Positions 1 through 11,490 of a stretch of DNA of 64,000 bases are shown piece after piece. Origin of the DNA: Fistularia commersonii (Eukaryota > Chordata > Actinopteri > Syngnathiformes > Fistulariidae); contig JBBMNZ010000021.1 of assembly GCA_037954325.1 (NCBI GenBank), positions 12,198,616 through 12,262,615 of the forward strand, in the 5' to 3' direction. Position 1 is the stretch's first letter. Every line of letters starts with the position of its first letter. The notes below the pieces were generated by a model. It was not told where the DNA came from. It saw only the letters and a program-made list of their open reading frames with translations, and did not search any database. Position numbers and translations under genes: made by a program.

Positions 1-1330
1 CATGAACAGGAAAATGCCATTTATTCTCTTGGCCTCCCTTATTCCTCTCCTTCAGCTTAACACCCGTAGTTGTAACCCCTTTCGCTGTTATCCCTGGATT
101 TGTCTCCCCTCAGAACCTCCATGTTACTTACCATCTCTCCAGATTATCTCGGTCTCGAGAGGCCGGGGTAAGAGATGGAGCGGCCGTCGGGTGACGTTAG
201 ACTTTATACTAAGAGCGAATGGCACTCGCGGATAATCTTCGAGGATTCGCGGCGATGACACGGGGGTCGTATGGTTTTTAAGCTCGGGCGCGTGCGAATG
301 ACGGAGGTTACAACCGGAGGAGCTACGAGCACCCGAGGACCGAAGGCACCGGGAAGGAACCGTGACGACAAGGTCGACCGCGTCCGAATTCTTCCAATTT
401 TGTCGGAAGCGAACTCGGCGTATCGACTCATCCGGGAAGCGGAATGGCCAAGAGTGAAGATCCGAAGCACCGAAACTCCCCGCGATTCAGGGCTCGGCGA
501 GAACCGTGGAGGTTTTGACAGGCGATGACTGCGAGGACCGCAATCCAAGATGAAGAGGGGATCTCCTGGAGGACGTCTCGGAGGGATGAACAAAGCGAAT
601 GCTTCGGGCGGCCGACGTCGCGGGGTGATGAGGAGGAGGAGGAAACACCTTTGAAGATGAAGACCCTCCGTGTGGTATAACATCAGCGGAAAGGAGGGAG
701 GGGCAGGCATGAAGAAACCCTTCCCGGTGGTTGGATAAGGCCGGCCTCCAGGACGGAACAGAGGCTCTGATAAAGGTTGCTGAAGAACATCCTTCAAAGG
801 AGAGATGGTGGAACGCACTCCGAGGACGAGTCCAGATCTGATAATGTGCAGAACCCTCGCGCTCATAAGCCTTTATCTCATGGATGCACAAGGCTTTGGT
901 GGGAGAACCCTGTCACAACCGGCTCAAACACGATTCGCCGCCACGTTCTTGTGTCCGTGATGCTAGAAGGGGAACGTGGAGAACGGTTGGATTTTATTTC
1001 CTTTGCTTTGAAGCGTTTTTGTTTATGTTTATATTTCAATGTTAAGTGCTTGTCATCATCCTACTTTTTTTATTTCCTTTATTTTTATAGGTTCGTTCTT
1101 GTTTTGTGCCTCGCCTTAAATTGACTGACTGTCCTTCTAGATGTATGAAGTGCAGAGTTTCTTTTTATTACTTTTTTTTTTAAATCCAAATTTCACAGCA
1201 GTAGCTAAAGTAGATTTACTTGTCACTTTTACGAATGCTTCTCGTTTCTGGGGCCCAAACTGGATTTTTGCACTTCTTTTCCCGACTCGCTTTGCTCCGT
1301 GAGGTATACGGCCATTGTCATTGGAGAAAA
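1..1330. other. CpG-rich unassigned segment, no recognised gene
   Basis: Bases about 181-640 are strikingly rich in CG (about 55 by hand count in 450 bases), unlike most of the window. Open frames overlap on both strands: a 220-codon frame on minus (204-866), 134 codons on minus in another frame (487-891), 85 codons on plus (271-528) and 115 codons on plus (777-1124). None resembles a family I know, and mutually overlapping frames are expected in GC-rich DNA. From about 1000 the sequence becomes T-rich and featureless. It could be an unmethylated regulatory island or a first exon; the sequence alone cannot decide. Confidence 0.4.
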
Positions 1331-1332
1331 TA

Positions 1333-2173
1333 CACCGTAAATTCTGGCATATAAGCCGTTGATTTTTTCTTTGAGAACTGCGGCTTTAACAACGATGCGG
1401 CTAATTTCTGGATTTTTATTGGATAATTACAGTAGCTTCCTTCCACCAAAACCGTCACAGTGAACAAGTGAAACTGTTGCGGCAAACCCACTCGCATTTA
1501 CGATAACGCTTCAGATCAGCCATTTTGAGCTTTTTGCACTCACGAGCATCCGGAAAAAGACGCGCAGAAATACATCTGATGCGGCAGCCTGGCTGTCGAA
1601 GACGGAAATAGAGCTGCTGCACGTAAGTTCGGCATCCGTTCTGCAAAAAATCATTTGCGTTATGCCAAAGTAGATGTTTTCACCGATGATCTGGGCAACT
1701 TTGGATGTTTCGTACACGGTGCGTGCATCCCATGCTCCTAGGCGGATCTTTGTTTTGGACTCGAGCAGACGCTCGGACATGTCCTCCGAATGGCCTGCAC
1801 ACCTAAAGCAGCCCAAATAATGGACCCCACCTGGAAAGAGGAAACAAGGAAGGCCAAAAACAACCTGGCGGAGAACTGTGACCTCAGAACTGAAGATGCC
1901 AAACCTGACATGGGGCGAAGCACAACATGCTGCACAGGACAGGACCTCGAAGCCTCATGTTCCACCCGGAACAAAGAGGATTAACTAACTAACTAACTAA
2001 AAAAGTAGATGTTACCATCTTTTAATTAAAATTAAAAAAAAATAAATCAAAGCTGCACTAATATCTTATGTTTCAATGATAACTGCGGCTTATAGGCAAG
2101 CGCGGCTTATATATGTACCACTTATTTTTTTCCTTTAAAAATAAGTAGGTGCGCTCTATAGCCGTGAATTTAT
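1333..2173 (-). mobile_element. Pogo-like DNA transposon remnant (copy A), interrupted by a LINE
   Basis: The left end begins CCGTAAATTCTGGCATATAA and the right end reads GCGCTCTATAGCCGTGAATT. These match, in the same orientation class, the ends of the copy at 33977-34498. Minus-strand codons near 1510-1660 resemble the short transposase start seen in that copy (FDAAVKEGN..AARKFGI). After removing the inserted LINE at 1679-2001 and one copy of its 12-base duplication, about 506 bases remain, close to the 522 of copy D. The pogo/Tigger assignment rests on TA-type ends and the helix-turn-helix-like scrap and is an inference. Confidence 0.6.
1679..2001. mobile_element. 5'-inverted, internally deleted LINE insertion with 12-bp target duplication
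   Basis: Flanked by identical 12-mers AAAGTAGATGTT at 1667-1678 and 2002-2013. The plus-strand part (1775-1984) encodes a degenerate LINE C-terminus starting GHVLRMA and continuing through a TWKEETRKAKNNLAENC segment to a stop at 1982-1984, followed by a (TAAC)n tail. The left part (about 1679-1770) reads on the minus strand as IRLGAWDARTVYETSKVAQI, which resembles the first strand of an APE-type LINE endonuclease (GTWNVRT..). The head is therefore inverted relative to the tail and the middle of the element is absent. Confidence 0.7.
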
Positions 2174-4780
2174 GGAAGCTATTTCACACGTCGCGGTTTC
2201 TCAGCTCCTTACGCCGGATGGCATTCGCAAACTCACACACACTCGCCATGCAAGGCACCCACCAGGCCATCGGGAGCAACTCGGGGTGCAGCATCTCGCC
2301 CGAGGACACTTAGGCAAGCAGGGATTTGATACTTGAACCCAAACATCCGCTCCAGCGATCTAGCCCTCTCCCGTCTAACATCTTCAAAAACACGGCCACA
2401 TACTTCTTGTTCCTTCTCGCTGTGGAAGGACTTATCTTTTACTCGGCTCGTCATGGTTTGCTTTCTAATGCATGCTAACTGAGATGGTCCCTTGGTGTCA
2501 AAAATTCAAATTATGTCCCTCTGATGTGTAAATATACATGATGGCTATTCATCTCTGGGACTGGATTTAGTCACAGAAAGGTTTAGCGTTTGAGAGCTAT
2601 GGAACCGCATGGCTTCTGGACATTGGCAGTGCTGAGCATGCAGAAAACACCCCGAGGTTTCGTACATCCACCGCGCCGGCTGACAAATTCTGAGCCGACG
2701 TATTTTTTTTTCCACCCACGACACACCAATGTACTGGAGCACCTTTTAGCATATGTTAGGGGGACCAGGAATAGTTCTGACCTAGTTGGAGCTTCTGTAC
2801 TTGTGACTCCTGATGAACTGTGCCAAAAGATGGATTAAACTCTTTAAAGTTACTGTACCGAATTGTTTATGTAATTTCTTGCCATTCTTTCCGAATACGT
2901 CGTGTATCCGGATGCCTTTGCAAGTTATAAATCAGAAATCACTGTATCAAAAATGATTGGACACACAGGATCGGGCTCCTTGAGCGCTGCACTTTCCAAT
3001 TTCACATAAATGCATCTAATACTGCTTTTCATTACTCTCCGTGCGGATCAAAACGTTCCCCGGAGTTCTTTCTATTGATTGACGAGCAGGGGGTGCTAAG
3101 AGCTTTGACAAACATACATGAGTGGAAATAATCCATGCCGGTCGCATTGAAGGTATCGTCCATTTATATCCATGAAGGTCAGACGATCGATGGCTGCTAT
3201 TAAAACTAGAAACACAAGATGCTGCTTAGCCGGATCAATCTTTTGGAAAATCCTCAAAATTCTGTCAAATTGAATGTCTGGCCAGATCACAAATGTCTTA
3301 CTTTTCCCCCGCTCTGGCTTTTTCGTCCTTCTATCGAAATTAAACCTTAGCGTATTAGCATATTCAACACCCTATACGTTTCCTCTGTAAAGAACAATAC
3401 GGATGAACCCGAGCTACAATAAGGCAGATTCATTATTCATGAATCTCCCATGTGACCGTTAGAGAGCAGGTCTGGGAATGCGCTAATGTGTATTTTCGTC
3501 GCTGATGAAAAGGCTTTTTTGCAAAAACGGTCGAGCACCTCGAGTTGTCGTCGTCGCCCCCGTGTTACTCGTCCTGCTGTCTGGCTTCGACAAGATAGAC
3601 AAGTGTCAAAAGTTTTCTTTTCTCTGAAATGGTCACGAGGCCGATTGAACGAAATACCTGAGTCATTCGGAGACCTTGTTTGGAGCTGCTTTCTGCTCGT
3701 GTTACCGTTCGGCTAGAACACTTTAACTTCGCATTCATTCAGCTTATAAAAGACAACCGCTCTTATTTTGACCAAATCATTACCTCTGATCTGTTACCGT
3801 GGCATTTGTCTCATTGGATGTTCTTCAACATCTGTTGTTTTTTCTTTTTTTTTTTTTTTTTTTTGGCAAGACGTCGAGTTGCTCAGGGGAACCTTTGAAA
3901 GCCTTCCTTGAATAATCATTGTGCACTCGTCCTTGTCTGTGCCACGAAGCTCCAGTGTCCTTCAACGCTCTAAAAAAAAAAAAAAAATCCTATTTCGCTC
4001 AGACACGCGGTCTCCGTAGCCGCCGTGAGACATTTAAACAAATGTTCTGCGGGTGCCCTTTCTGCAGGGGAGTTTTTTTTTTTGGTGCTCGCCGGTTCAC
4101 AAATTCGCGGAGCGTTTTGAAATCTCGTCCGGCTTAAGAGCCGCTGACTATTGCAAATAGGCACTCAACCTTTCAAGTGCCGCTCTCAATCAAACTCTTA
4201 TTAACTTGTTCTCGGGATCATAAGGCATGCAGGTGAGAAATGTAGTGGAGTTGGGATACCTCATATGAATGCCTACGGTGGAAACTGCAAAGGTGAAAGG
4301 AGGCTCTAAAGTTGATGTAAACCCCAGGTGTAAATGCTTGCCGGAGCGATAAGGCTCTGTTTGTTTTTTTTTTTCCCTCTACAGCACGAAGCTAAAAATT
4401 GACTGGCACTATCTGAGCTCCGCGATTATCTGACATGCCAGAGGGTTCATGCCGCGAAGACTAATTAGTTTCATTAACTCGCACTCAAGATAAAAAACAA
4501 TTGCTTTCATGTAATTGAAATGCTGATTTTCCCAATCCTTTAGCTCTCTCCGTACTGCTGCCTTGTCTCATTCTTCTTTAGATGCTGTATCCGTGCAGAG
4601 ACCCGCCTTCCCTCTCTTAACGGGGGTCCTATGAAAATTGCCCCCTCAGACCCTTTTTACAAAATAATTCTTTCATGCATACATTCATTCATTCATAATC
4701 TGTACCACTTATAGATGCTGGACTCTCTGAGATGAGGGAGAAAGTCATTGCTGACGTGGATTGGTATACATACAAAATAT
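2174..4780. other. Unassigned non-coding stretch with minor repeat scraps
   Basis: No gene recognised. Around 2240-2330 there is a degenerate minus-strand scrap of a common fish repeat (a CTCGCCCGAGGACACTTAGG-like core near a TTGAACC box). Homopolymer runs occur at 3840-3862 (T), 3973-3987 (A), 4073-4083 (T) and 4362-4374 (T). A short (CATT)n lies at 4675-4697. The open frames here (up to 82 codons) have no recognisable content. Confidence 0.5.
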
Positions 4781-4784
4781 TAAA

Positions 4785-4787
4785 ATG

Positions 4788-4855
<68 letters not shown>

Positions 4856-5147
4856 GTGTTTGTGTCTGTGTGTCTGTATGTGTATATATTTCATAGATTT
4901 GTATTTATTTTTCATTATCATTAACATATATATATATATATAAGTAAATATACATGTATGTAGATCTATGTAGATCATATATAGATCTACATATGTAGAT
5001 GTATATATAAATATATATATATATGTATATGTGTGTGTGTGTGTTTGTTTGTGCGTGTATATATTTCATAGATTCGTACATATATATTCCATTATCATTA
5101 TCATATATATAGAAATACATATATACATATCTGTATACATGTATGTA

Positions 5148-5212
<65 letters not shown>

Positions 5213-5250
5213 TCGTGTATGTGTTTCATGTTTGACAAGTTTTACGATAA
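4785..5250. repeat. Compound (TA)n/(TG)n microsatellite with about 175-bp higher-order duplication
   Basis: Alternating (TA)n and (TG)n blocks. A module made of a TG run, then TATATATTTCATAGATT, then a CATTATCATTA stretch and a TA run, occurs at about 4800-4940 and again at about 5000-5115 with a 175-base offset (the TTCATAGATT motifs start at 4890 and 5065). A third partial module ends with TTTCATGTTTG near 5225. The 60-77-codon frames here on both strands encode only Tyr/Ile or Thr/His strings and are not genes. Confidence 0.85.
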
Positions 5251-6629
5251 TGATAAAGAAATGATCTGAAATACTGCTGGACATGCCATATTATTACAGT
5301 TATCATCTAAAAATACTCAAATATGTAACAGAATAATCAATCAGGAGAAATAATGTTTTTGGAATAAAACCGTGTTTCTATGTATTCATTCTTAAAATTC
5401 TTCTTTGTTTATACAGAAACATGCATTTGTTTTACGTCACTTTGAAAGGATGGCATTTGCAATGCGGATAATTCGAGAGGAGAAAGAAAAAAAGATTTTC
5501 ACAGTCATGAACAGAACAGCACAGAGATATTTATTCAAAGTGATGTCATCTAGACTATATTATTGCATAACGTACAATTATTCTTGTCACGGTCATTGCA
5601 CAGCCGAGTGTATCCAGCTTGCATTTCTATCAATAACCATCATCAACATTATCATCATCATAAAGATCAACAACTGTAATAAAAGTTACAATATTCGCAG
5701 CAGCCGTAAAAGCGACACGTGCGACAGCACGGATTCACGAGGGAATTGAGTAAATCTAGTAAAAAGGAGAATTTCATCCGATCCTTATTTCTTATTCCTT
5801 TTTGGCTCGTCTGCAACCTACGAGCTGCAACACCTTGACAGTATTAAAAAAAAAAAAAGCACATACGCGGAGCGTCACGTTGATAATTAAATGCAAATCG
5901 CCACGCGAGTCTTCAGGCTACGAGTACATATTTGAATTATTGGAACGTTTCGATTCTTTGACTGACAACACATTTCCAATCTATGTCCACTTAAACGCGC
6001 GAGCGTGTCTGTCATGAATGCCGATTCCGATTGCGCTTCGTGGGCGGCGCGCTCGCTTCCCTCGTCTCGATCCCCTCTGCTCTTTTGTCCGGCGGCGCCG
6101 CTCGAACGGAGACACAAACAGGTCGGCTCACTATGGAAACAAGGTGGCAGATTGACGAACTGAATGCCCTTCGGCAAACTTTGCATACGGTTTACCCTTT
6201 ATGCCGGTGCTCACAGGTGTCTGGGTCTTCGGAGCGAAATAAATGAGGGGCCGGCGTTGCTGATTTTATTTGGTATTGTTCTAGAAAGGACGCACGCCGG
6301 GGTCTGGAGGGGCACAGTAGGCTCCGTTTCCGGCCCGTTTGCCCTATAAAGCGATATTGGCGTTTCAACCGGAGGGGTCTGTGGCCTTCATCAATAACCT
6401 TTTCAAACACAAGGGGTGAGTATATTGTATTGATAGCCTTCGGGTGTTTATTTTCCAAGTTTCAAAGATTGTGCCGTGTTGCATATTACAATATAAATAT
6501 AATCTGAAAGTGAAAAAAAAAAAGTGCGGGAGGCTTCTGGTGCAGCTTTGAAATAGTCTGCAAAAGCACGACTTTCTCCAGAAGCAGCTTTCCATTCGGC
6601 GTCTGATCCGCCACGGATTGGAGGTTGAT
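5251..6629. other. Unassigned stretch with small CpG-rich patch
   Basis: No gene or repeat family recognised. Bases about 5995-6120 are CG-dense (runs such as ACGCGCGAGCG and CGGCGGCGCCGC) and resemble a small CpG island. The overlapping frames at 5802-6349 show no family motifs. Poly-A runs occur at 5847-5858 and 6512-6522. Confidence 0.4.
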
Positions 6630-7225
6630 AGCATGTCCTTAGCGCTCACTCGTCAGGCCTCACCACGGCCAATCATCTGCCTCCGTCTGATTGTCTTCTC
6701 TTCATCTTCTTCTCTCACACCAACTATCTTCATGTCCCATGACCCACTTCTCCTCTTGGGTCTCCCTCTGGACCTCCAACATGGGTACCCTTCTATCAAG
6801 ATCTTCACTGCCCAAACCACTGGTCTCACTTCACCTCCAGAACATCTAACATGCGCATTCCCTCGGATCGACCCATTCCTGATCATATCTATCCTCCTCG
6901 CTCCAAGAGAGAACCTCCATACCTTCATCTCTGCTAACCTCATTCTGATCTCACCGTCCCTAAAGCAGACACCCTGGCTGGTCTCACCATCATCTTCCCC
7001 ACCTTTCCTATCAATCTTCTCCAAACTCTTTTCTCACCCCTGACACTTTTCACCACCTGCTTCAACCCGTTTCTCCGGCACTTCTCCAAACTCAAACTCC
7101 TTCCACTTGGGTTCGTCTCATTCACACTCGTTGATTCCAGAGAAAACCTTCCCCCTTTTAAGATTTCCCGTCAGCCGTTCCCTGCTCTCGCTGTAGATCA
7201 CAGTGTCATCTGCAAACAGCGTATT
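6630..7225 (-). pseudogene. RTE-like LINE reverse transcriptase fragment, frameshifted
   Basis: Read on minus, the piece starts with the catalytic box FADDTVIYSE (about 7188-7221) and runs through MEKIDRKGG.. and LAEMKVWRFSLGARRIDMIR to a GRPKRR..DMKIVGVREED C-terminus near 6660. This order (FADD box, RFSLG..RID.IRN, GRPKRR) is that of a fish non-LTR retrotransposon, also seen at 47351-47470 and 62105-63845. At least one frame change is needed near 7020 and stops are present, so it is dead. Everything 5' of the RT palm is missing. Confidence 0.75.
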
Positions 7226-8227
7226 TATGAGCATAAACAAAATGTTATTGGGAAACTTTCATAAACCATGCACTTTTTGGACAATAATGAATTCATTTGT
7301 TGATTGATAATGTTTACTGATACTTTTTGTATCGTGGCTGTCGGTGTTGTTGAAGTACAAATAAATTTCAGGCAAGTAAATTAAAAGGTGCTACAATGCA
7401 TTACGGCCCTTCAAAATTTGGAGCCCGCACGCGAATTTGCATAGGAACATACCGAATTGTGACACCAACCATCCCTTGAATGAATCCTCCTTCCTCCCCG
7501 TGATGTATTACCTCCTGAATTTCCATTTCAATCACCCCGTAGCCTCCGGGGAGGTCCCCGGCGTCCCGGGTGGGAGGAGTCAAGCCCCCTCGTTGCCAAC
7601 TGCGGTTAGCATCGGACCGTAAAACCTGACATCTCGTTCCCCCGCGTCATTTCCTATTTCGCTCGTGCGTCTAAAGAGCAGACATAATACAGATTCAGAA
7701 TCTTCTTGGCTACTTGTTGTTTGATTGTTACTCTGGGGGACTGTGGAGTGGACTTCCAGGCAATATGTGTTAGACGCCAATTCCTAAACAATATGGCTGC
7801 ATTTGTTTCATTTGTTGTGTGCCTGGATACACCGAAGAGCAGCACTTTGTGTCTGTAAGTGGGATGCAATGATCCTCACTGACATAAATAGGTCCTGCAT
7901 ATTTGGTAACACATTGCCTGGTTATATTTGGATGTGTTGCAATAAAACCTCTATGTGCTTGCTCTCCTTCTCTCCATGTTTTATACAAAACTGTCACAAC
8001 AAAAGAATTTTATCTCTTTGTAAAAATGAATTGCGGTGTAAAACTGTCATTAGATTCCTCGTGTTTATGGAGAGACAGTCAAACATTGGACATAATACGA
8101 AGTCACATTATCATCCGACGCATTCGCGGATTTCAGTTTAAAATATTCAGAAATTTACAACGCAAAGATGTGAAGATATGTACTTTTTGAAAATGATATC
8201 GAATGCATATTTAAATCATGTTGCAGG
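7226..8227. other. Unassigned stretch
   Basis: No gene, RNA or repeat family recognised. Two plus frames (7803-8141 and 7903-8190) overlap over 7903-8141 and contain no recognisable domain. Base composition is ordinary, AT-rich after 7980. Confidence 0.35.
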
Positions 8228-8740
8228 GATATGGGCGGGACGTTGGCGCAGTGGTTAGTGCTTTCAGCTCACAACCAGAAGGTTGCCGCGTAAATTGCGA
8301 CAGGTGGCCTCCATGTTTTCAGGTTTCCAGTTGGTACCGGTCTGCAAAGAAAATCTTTCTTGGTACAAATTATAGTTTTTTCATTAGACCTTATTTTGAA
8401 AAACAACTGTCTCCGCCTTCGCCTGACTGCCGCACTGAATATTGTAATTGTCTGATATAAAGTGTAATCGTATTCAGATTAAATACTGTGAACTGACAAA
8501 AGCTTTTATTATTTGAACCCTCGCGCCTCTAACCCGTCAGTGGAAACATTTTCATGCATAAAACTGGTCCAAAATAGATCGGGGACCGCTGCCCTAAACT
8601 ACACGTAGGTGTGAATGACAGTGCGATTGGTTGTTTGTCCCAATATGTGGCCCTGTGATTGGCTGGTGACCCGTCCAGGTTTGACCCCGCCGATTGGCTC
8701 CAGCTCTCTCGTGCAGGGCGAGCTTCTTGCGCAATGTAGT
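8228..8740 (+). repeat. Abundant fish dispersed repeat, split in two
   Basis: The head at 8228-8335 carries the typical GGCGCAGTGGTTAG core followed by an AGAAGGTTGCCGCG segment. The second module at about 8605-8735 carries GTGAATGACAGTG, CCTGTGATTGGCTGGTGACC and GGCTCCAGC. About 270 unrelated bases separate them. The same modules recur at 11095, 15000, 16132, 40655, 53195, 54160 and 56810 (plus) and at 23010, 39825, 49900 and 51240 (minus). I recognise it as a very common teleost repeat but do not assign its class. Confidence 0.6.
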
Positions 8741-9429
8741 AAGTAAAACAAAAATATTGATCACAAAATTCTGCCAAATCTCAGTTTTGAGTTAGCATTT
8801 GCTAAGTGACGACCCGCATGAACTGTACGTGCGCAGAATTTCGGATCGGTGCGGAGATTGAGCTACATCGGGGTCCTCGGTTTATATAGCATGAAGAAGC
8901 TAATAAAAGAGGTAGCGGATGTTCCCGGACAAAGCTATAAGGTAAAAAGAAACGAGAGAGGCATTCTTTACCCACCGTTCATCACTGCAGCTGTCAGTCC
9001 AGAACGGTCACGGTGTTGATATTGTTCATAAAGATGAAGGATGCCTCGGAGCAAACACGTGCTTCAGCCTCATAAAACATATTCCCGCTCCTCTTCGTTT
9101 CGTTCGGCAATGTGTGACTGCTGCATCTGAAGTGAGGCGGATCAGAGCGCGACGGCACCTTTTTTTTTTTTTTTTTTATCGCTTTGAGTGAGCGGGCTGC
9201 CAAAAGAACTCCGACATGACGCTTTAAGGAAGGGGTGGACGGGCCGCATCGCTAGCGCCGCCCGCTGTTTATTGATATCAAGGCCGATTCAATAATTAGC
9301 CAAAAGACAGGCTTCTGAGGAACATTACCATGGAGATAAAAGCAAATTTAGAGGGAGAGTCGCTGCAGATTTTGCAATGCCAATATCCAGAGCGGGGATC
9401 TGCATCAGAGATAGATGAAAATGTTCTTT
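8741..9429. other. Unassigned stretch
   Basis: No gene recognised. A run of 17 T lies at 9161-9177. The minus-strand frame 8994-9203 contains this run and is not coding. Confidence 0.35.
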
Positions 9430-9625
9430 TTTTTTTTTTTTCTTTTTTAACCTTATGAAGCAGCATGGGGTTAGAACAGTCGTCCTCGGTTCGATTCCCG
9501 GTTCCTCCCGGCAAAACGCTGCTCCCTTTGCGCTGTTCCTGAGCTGCCTTCTGCTCACGGTTCATGATGGGTTAAATGAAATGGTCAAATTTCGCTAATG
9601 TTGCGCTTTATTTAACAATAATATA
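9430..9625 (+). repeat. SINE-like repeat with tRNA B-box-like motif
   Basis: Contains GGTTCGATTCCCGG (9489-9502, a good B-box match), then CTGCTCCCTTTGCGC, then ATGATGGGTTAAATG..GGTCAAATTT. The tail module matches the repeat at 27055-27235 (GATGGGTTAAATGCAGTGGTCAAATTT) and the piece at 39365-39475. This looks like a tRNA-related fish SINE. A poly-T run (9427-9440) precedes it. Confidence 0.55.
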
Positions 9626-9659
9626 TCAATCCTGTGGGTAAATTCGATCTCTGCCGTCC

Positions 9660-9775
9660 ACCGCCGCCAGTGGAGCGTTTAGGGATTCATTGTCTTGCTC
9701 AACAACACTCGGAGGAGCCAAGAATCGAACCAGGAATGTTCAATTCCGAAGACGATTCCTGCGCCCCGATTTCTT
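9660..9775 (-). repeat. SINE-like fragment, minus orientation
   Basis: Contains TTGTCTTGCTCAAC..ACACTCGGAGGAGCCAAGAATCGAACC, the reverse of the TTGAGCAAGACAC and GGTTCGATTC modules of the plus copy at 27055-27235. It is truncated and degenerate. Together with 9430-9625 it forms an inverted pair. Confidence 0.45.
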
Positions 9776-11094
9776 CTTCTTGTAAAGTTGTATAGCACGT
9801 CACGAACGTTAGCATCCTGACGTCAGATTAAAACGAGATGAAACATTTAATGAAGTTTTAACCGAGCTGGGTTGAGCGAGATTCACAAGGCAGGGGGAGG
9901 GCGGGGACAAAAACGATTTGCGGTTGCGCTGACAATTATTTTCCTCATGTTTTTACACCTTCAAAGAATATTACAGCAGACCGAAGCCTCCCCACCAAAC
10001 CGTGCACCCAAACGGCCGCGGGTCTGTTTTGTGAGTGAGTTGCGGAGAAGAGTCTGGCACTCGAACCGCCCGGCACTCAGAAAACATTATCTAATGATCA
10101 TCGTAGTCGCTGAGTGTGCAAACGCAAATGCCCGAATCAGTCGGCGTGCATATTAAACATGCATCTCTGCACCATCGCAAACAGGAGAGTGTTGGCACCC
10201 GGACCTCGGCAGAACTTTTCTGCGGATAGCTGCAGTGCAGTTGGGGTAACTCCCTCCCTCCCTGAAGTTATGACATTAATTAGACTGCTATGTTTCATTA
10301 CCAAGACACACACTGTATCTCTGAAAACATTCATTTTGATGTCTCTTGCCAGCAGCCCTGCTCTTATCCCCTATGTGTCTGCAGTCTTCACATCAACAAT
10401 GGAGCATTTTCTCACCCCATCACTCACTGCCCTGGATTTAATTTGCAAAAATATAACATACGTTACTTCATAATGGAAATCATTATTTTTTTTCCAGTTA
10501 TTATCCAATTAAAAAAAAAAACAAAACAACAAATTGTTTCATTAAAATCGGAGAAGAAAAGCCTATATATCTCCGTGAGCGATGCTCCGCTTCCAGTCTG
10601 GATATTAATGCGCCGGTCTTGCAGGGGGAGATACATCTCAATGACAGAACTGACTTGATGCAATCTACGTGTCGGAAAAACGCCAATGTCGGTGATTCTT
10701 TCGATCCGGTTTCATAATCGCGCAGGTTTCTTTCCAAATGAGGGGGTGTTTCCGATCGTACAAGTTGCGGTAGACTCTTTTTTTCTTTTTTTGTTGCAGC
10801 GACTAACATCAGGGCTTACTTATAATCCAGGATGTGTCACCTCCGACACTGAAGTCCAAAGCTTAATGCCTGGAGCAACTCGGAGTTGAGTTGGCGGTTA
10901 AAACGCTGTTGAAACAAAATTCTCTCGGTTTCATCAGCTGTTCCTTTAGAAGCGCCGGGACATTGAGACGCAGTACCATTTACGTGTACATCGTTCCGAC
11001 ACGTGTTACATTTGCGTTCGCCGCATCCAACATCGTCGGCCGAGTTCTGCGCCGATCATGGCGTTTGTACATTCAGGCTACGTGCGTCAAATAA
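9776..11094. other. Unassigned stretch
   Basis: No gene family recognised. The longest frame (10114-10473, plus, 119 codons) is leucine/serine-rich with no motif and overlaps frames in other phases. A-run at 10511-10520 and T-runs at 10487-10494 and 10778-10790. Confidence 0.35.
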
Positions 11095-11345
11095 GGTGAC
11101 TGGATTGCAAAGGGTTGCTGGGTCCCTGACACGACGGCCCCTGGTTGGATTATCTTTCTGTGTGGAGTCTCCATGTTTTCCCTGCGTCTGCGTGGGATTC
11201 CTCCCGGGTCTGTTGTTTCCTCCCACAGCCCAAAAACATGCAGGAGGTTCATTAAATTGCACGTGTGTCTCCATTTGAACCCCGCCTCTCGCCCAGTGAC
11301 AACTGGGAAAGACCCGCTGTGCAAGATAAGCAGCAGAGATAATAA
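11095..11345 (+). repeat. Abundant fish dispersed repeat
   Basis: Carries the middle and end modules: TGTGTGGAGTCTCCATG, CCCTGCGTCTGCGTGGGATT, TCCCACAGCCCAAAAACATG and CCCCGCCTCTCGCCCAGTGA, ending near AATAAATGCATGG. The CCTGTGATTGGCTGGCGACC module is missing, so it is internally deleted. Open frames on both strands here are by-products. Confidence 0.65.
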
Positions 11346-11404
11346 ATGCATGGTTGATTCTGTTTTTAGGAACATAATATTATTCCAAAAGCATCGGTTC
11401 TCTT

Positions 11405-11490
11405 GTTAGCAAAATCTTCTTGGACTTGGATCTTCTTGAAGATGTTTCACCCCTAATCCGAGAGGCTTCTTCAGCTCATTAGTTCTCTTG
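11405..11490 (+). repeat. Short Penelope-like (tentative) repeat core
   Basis: Contains GGATCTTCTTGAAGATGTTTCACCCCTAATCCGAGAGGCTTCTTCAG, the conserved core of a dispersed repeat also present at 27950-28290, 45720-46781 and 59625-59905. I associate this core with the terminal repeats of Penelope-like elements in fish but cannot prove it from sequence. Only about 85 bases survive here. Confidence 0.5.

Noticed and set aside
204..866. 220-codon minus-strand frame as a gene
   Set aside because: It overlaps three other open frames of 85-134 codons in GC-rich DNA and shows no domain, repeat of residues or family motif; kept only as a CpG-island observation.
6653..7024. Host gene on minus strand (123 codons)
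   Set aside because: The sequence is LINE reverse transcriptase C-terminus (GRPKRR, RFSLG motifs) with frame changes.
9489..9502. tRNA gene (B-box-like GGTTCGATTCC)
   Set aside because: No acceptor or anticodon stems can be paired around it; it fits a SINE head instead.
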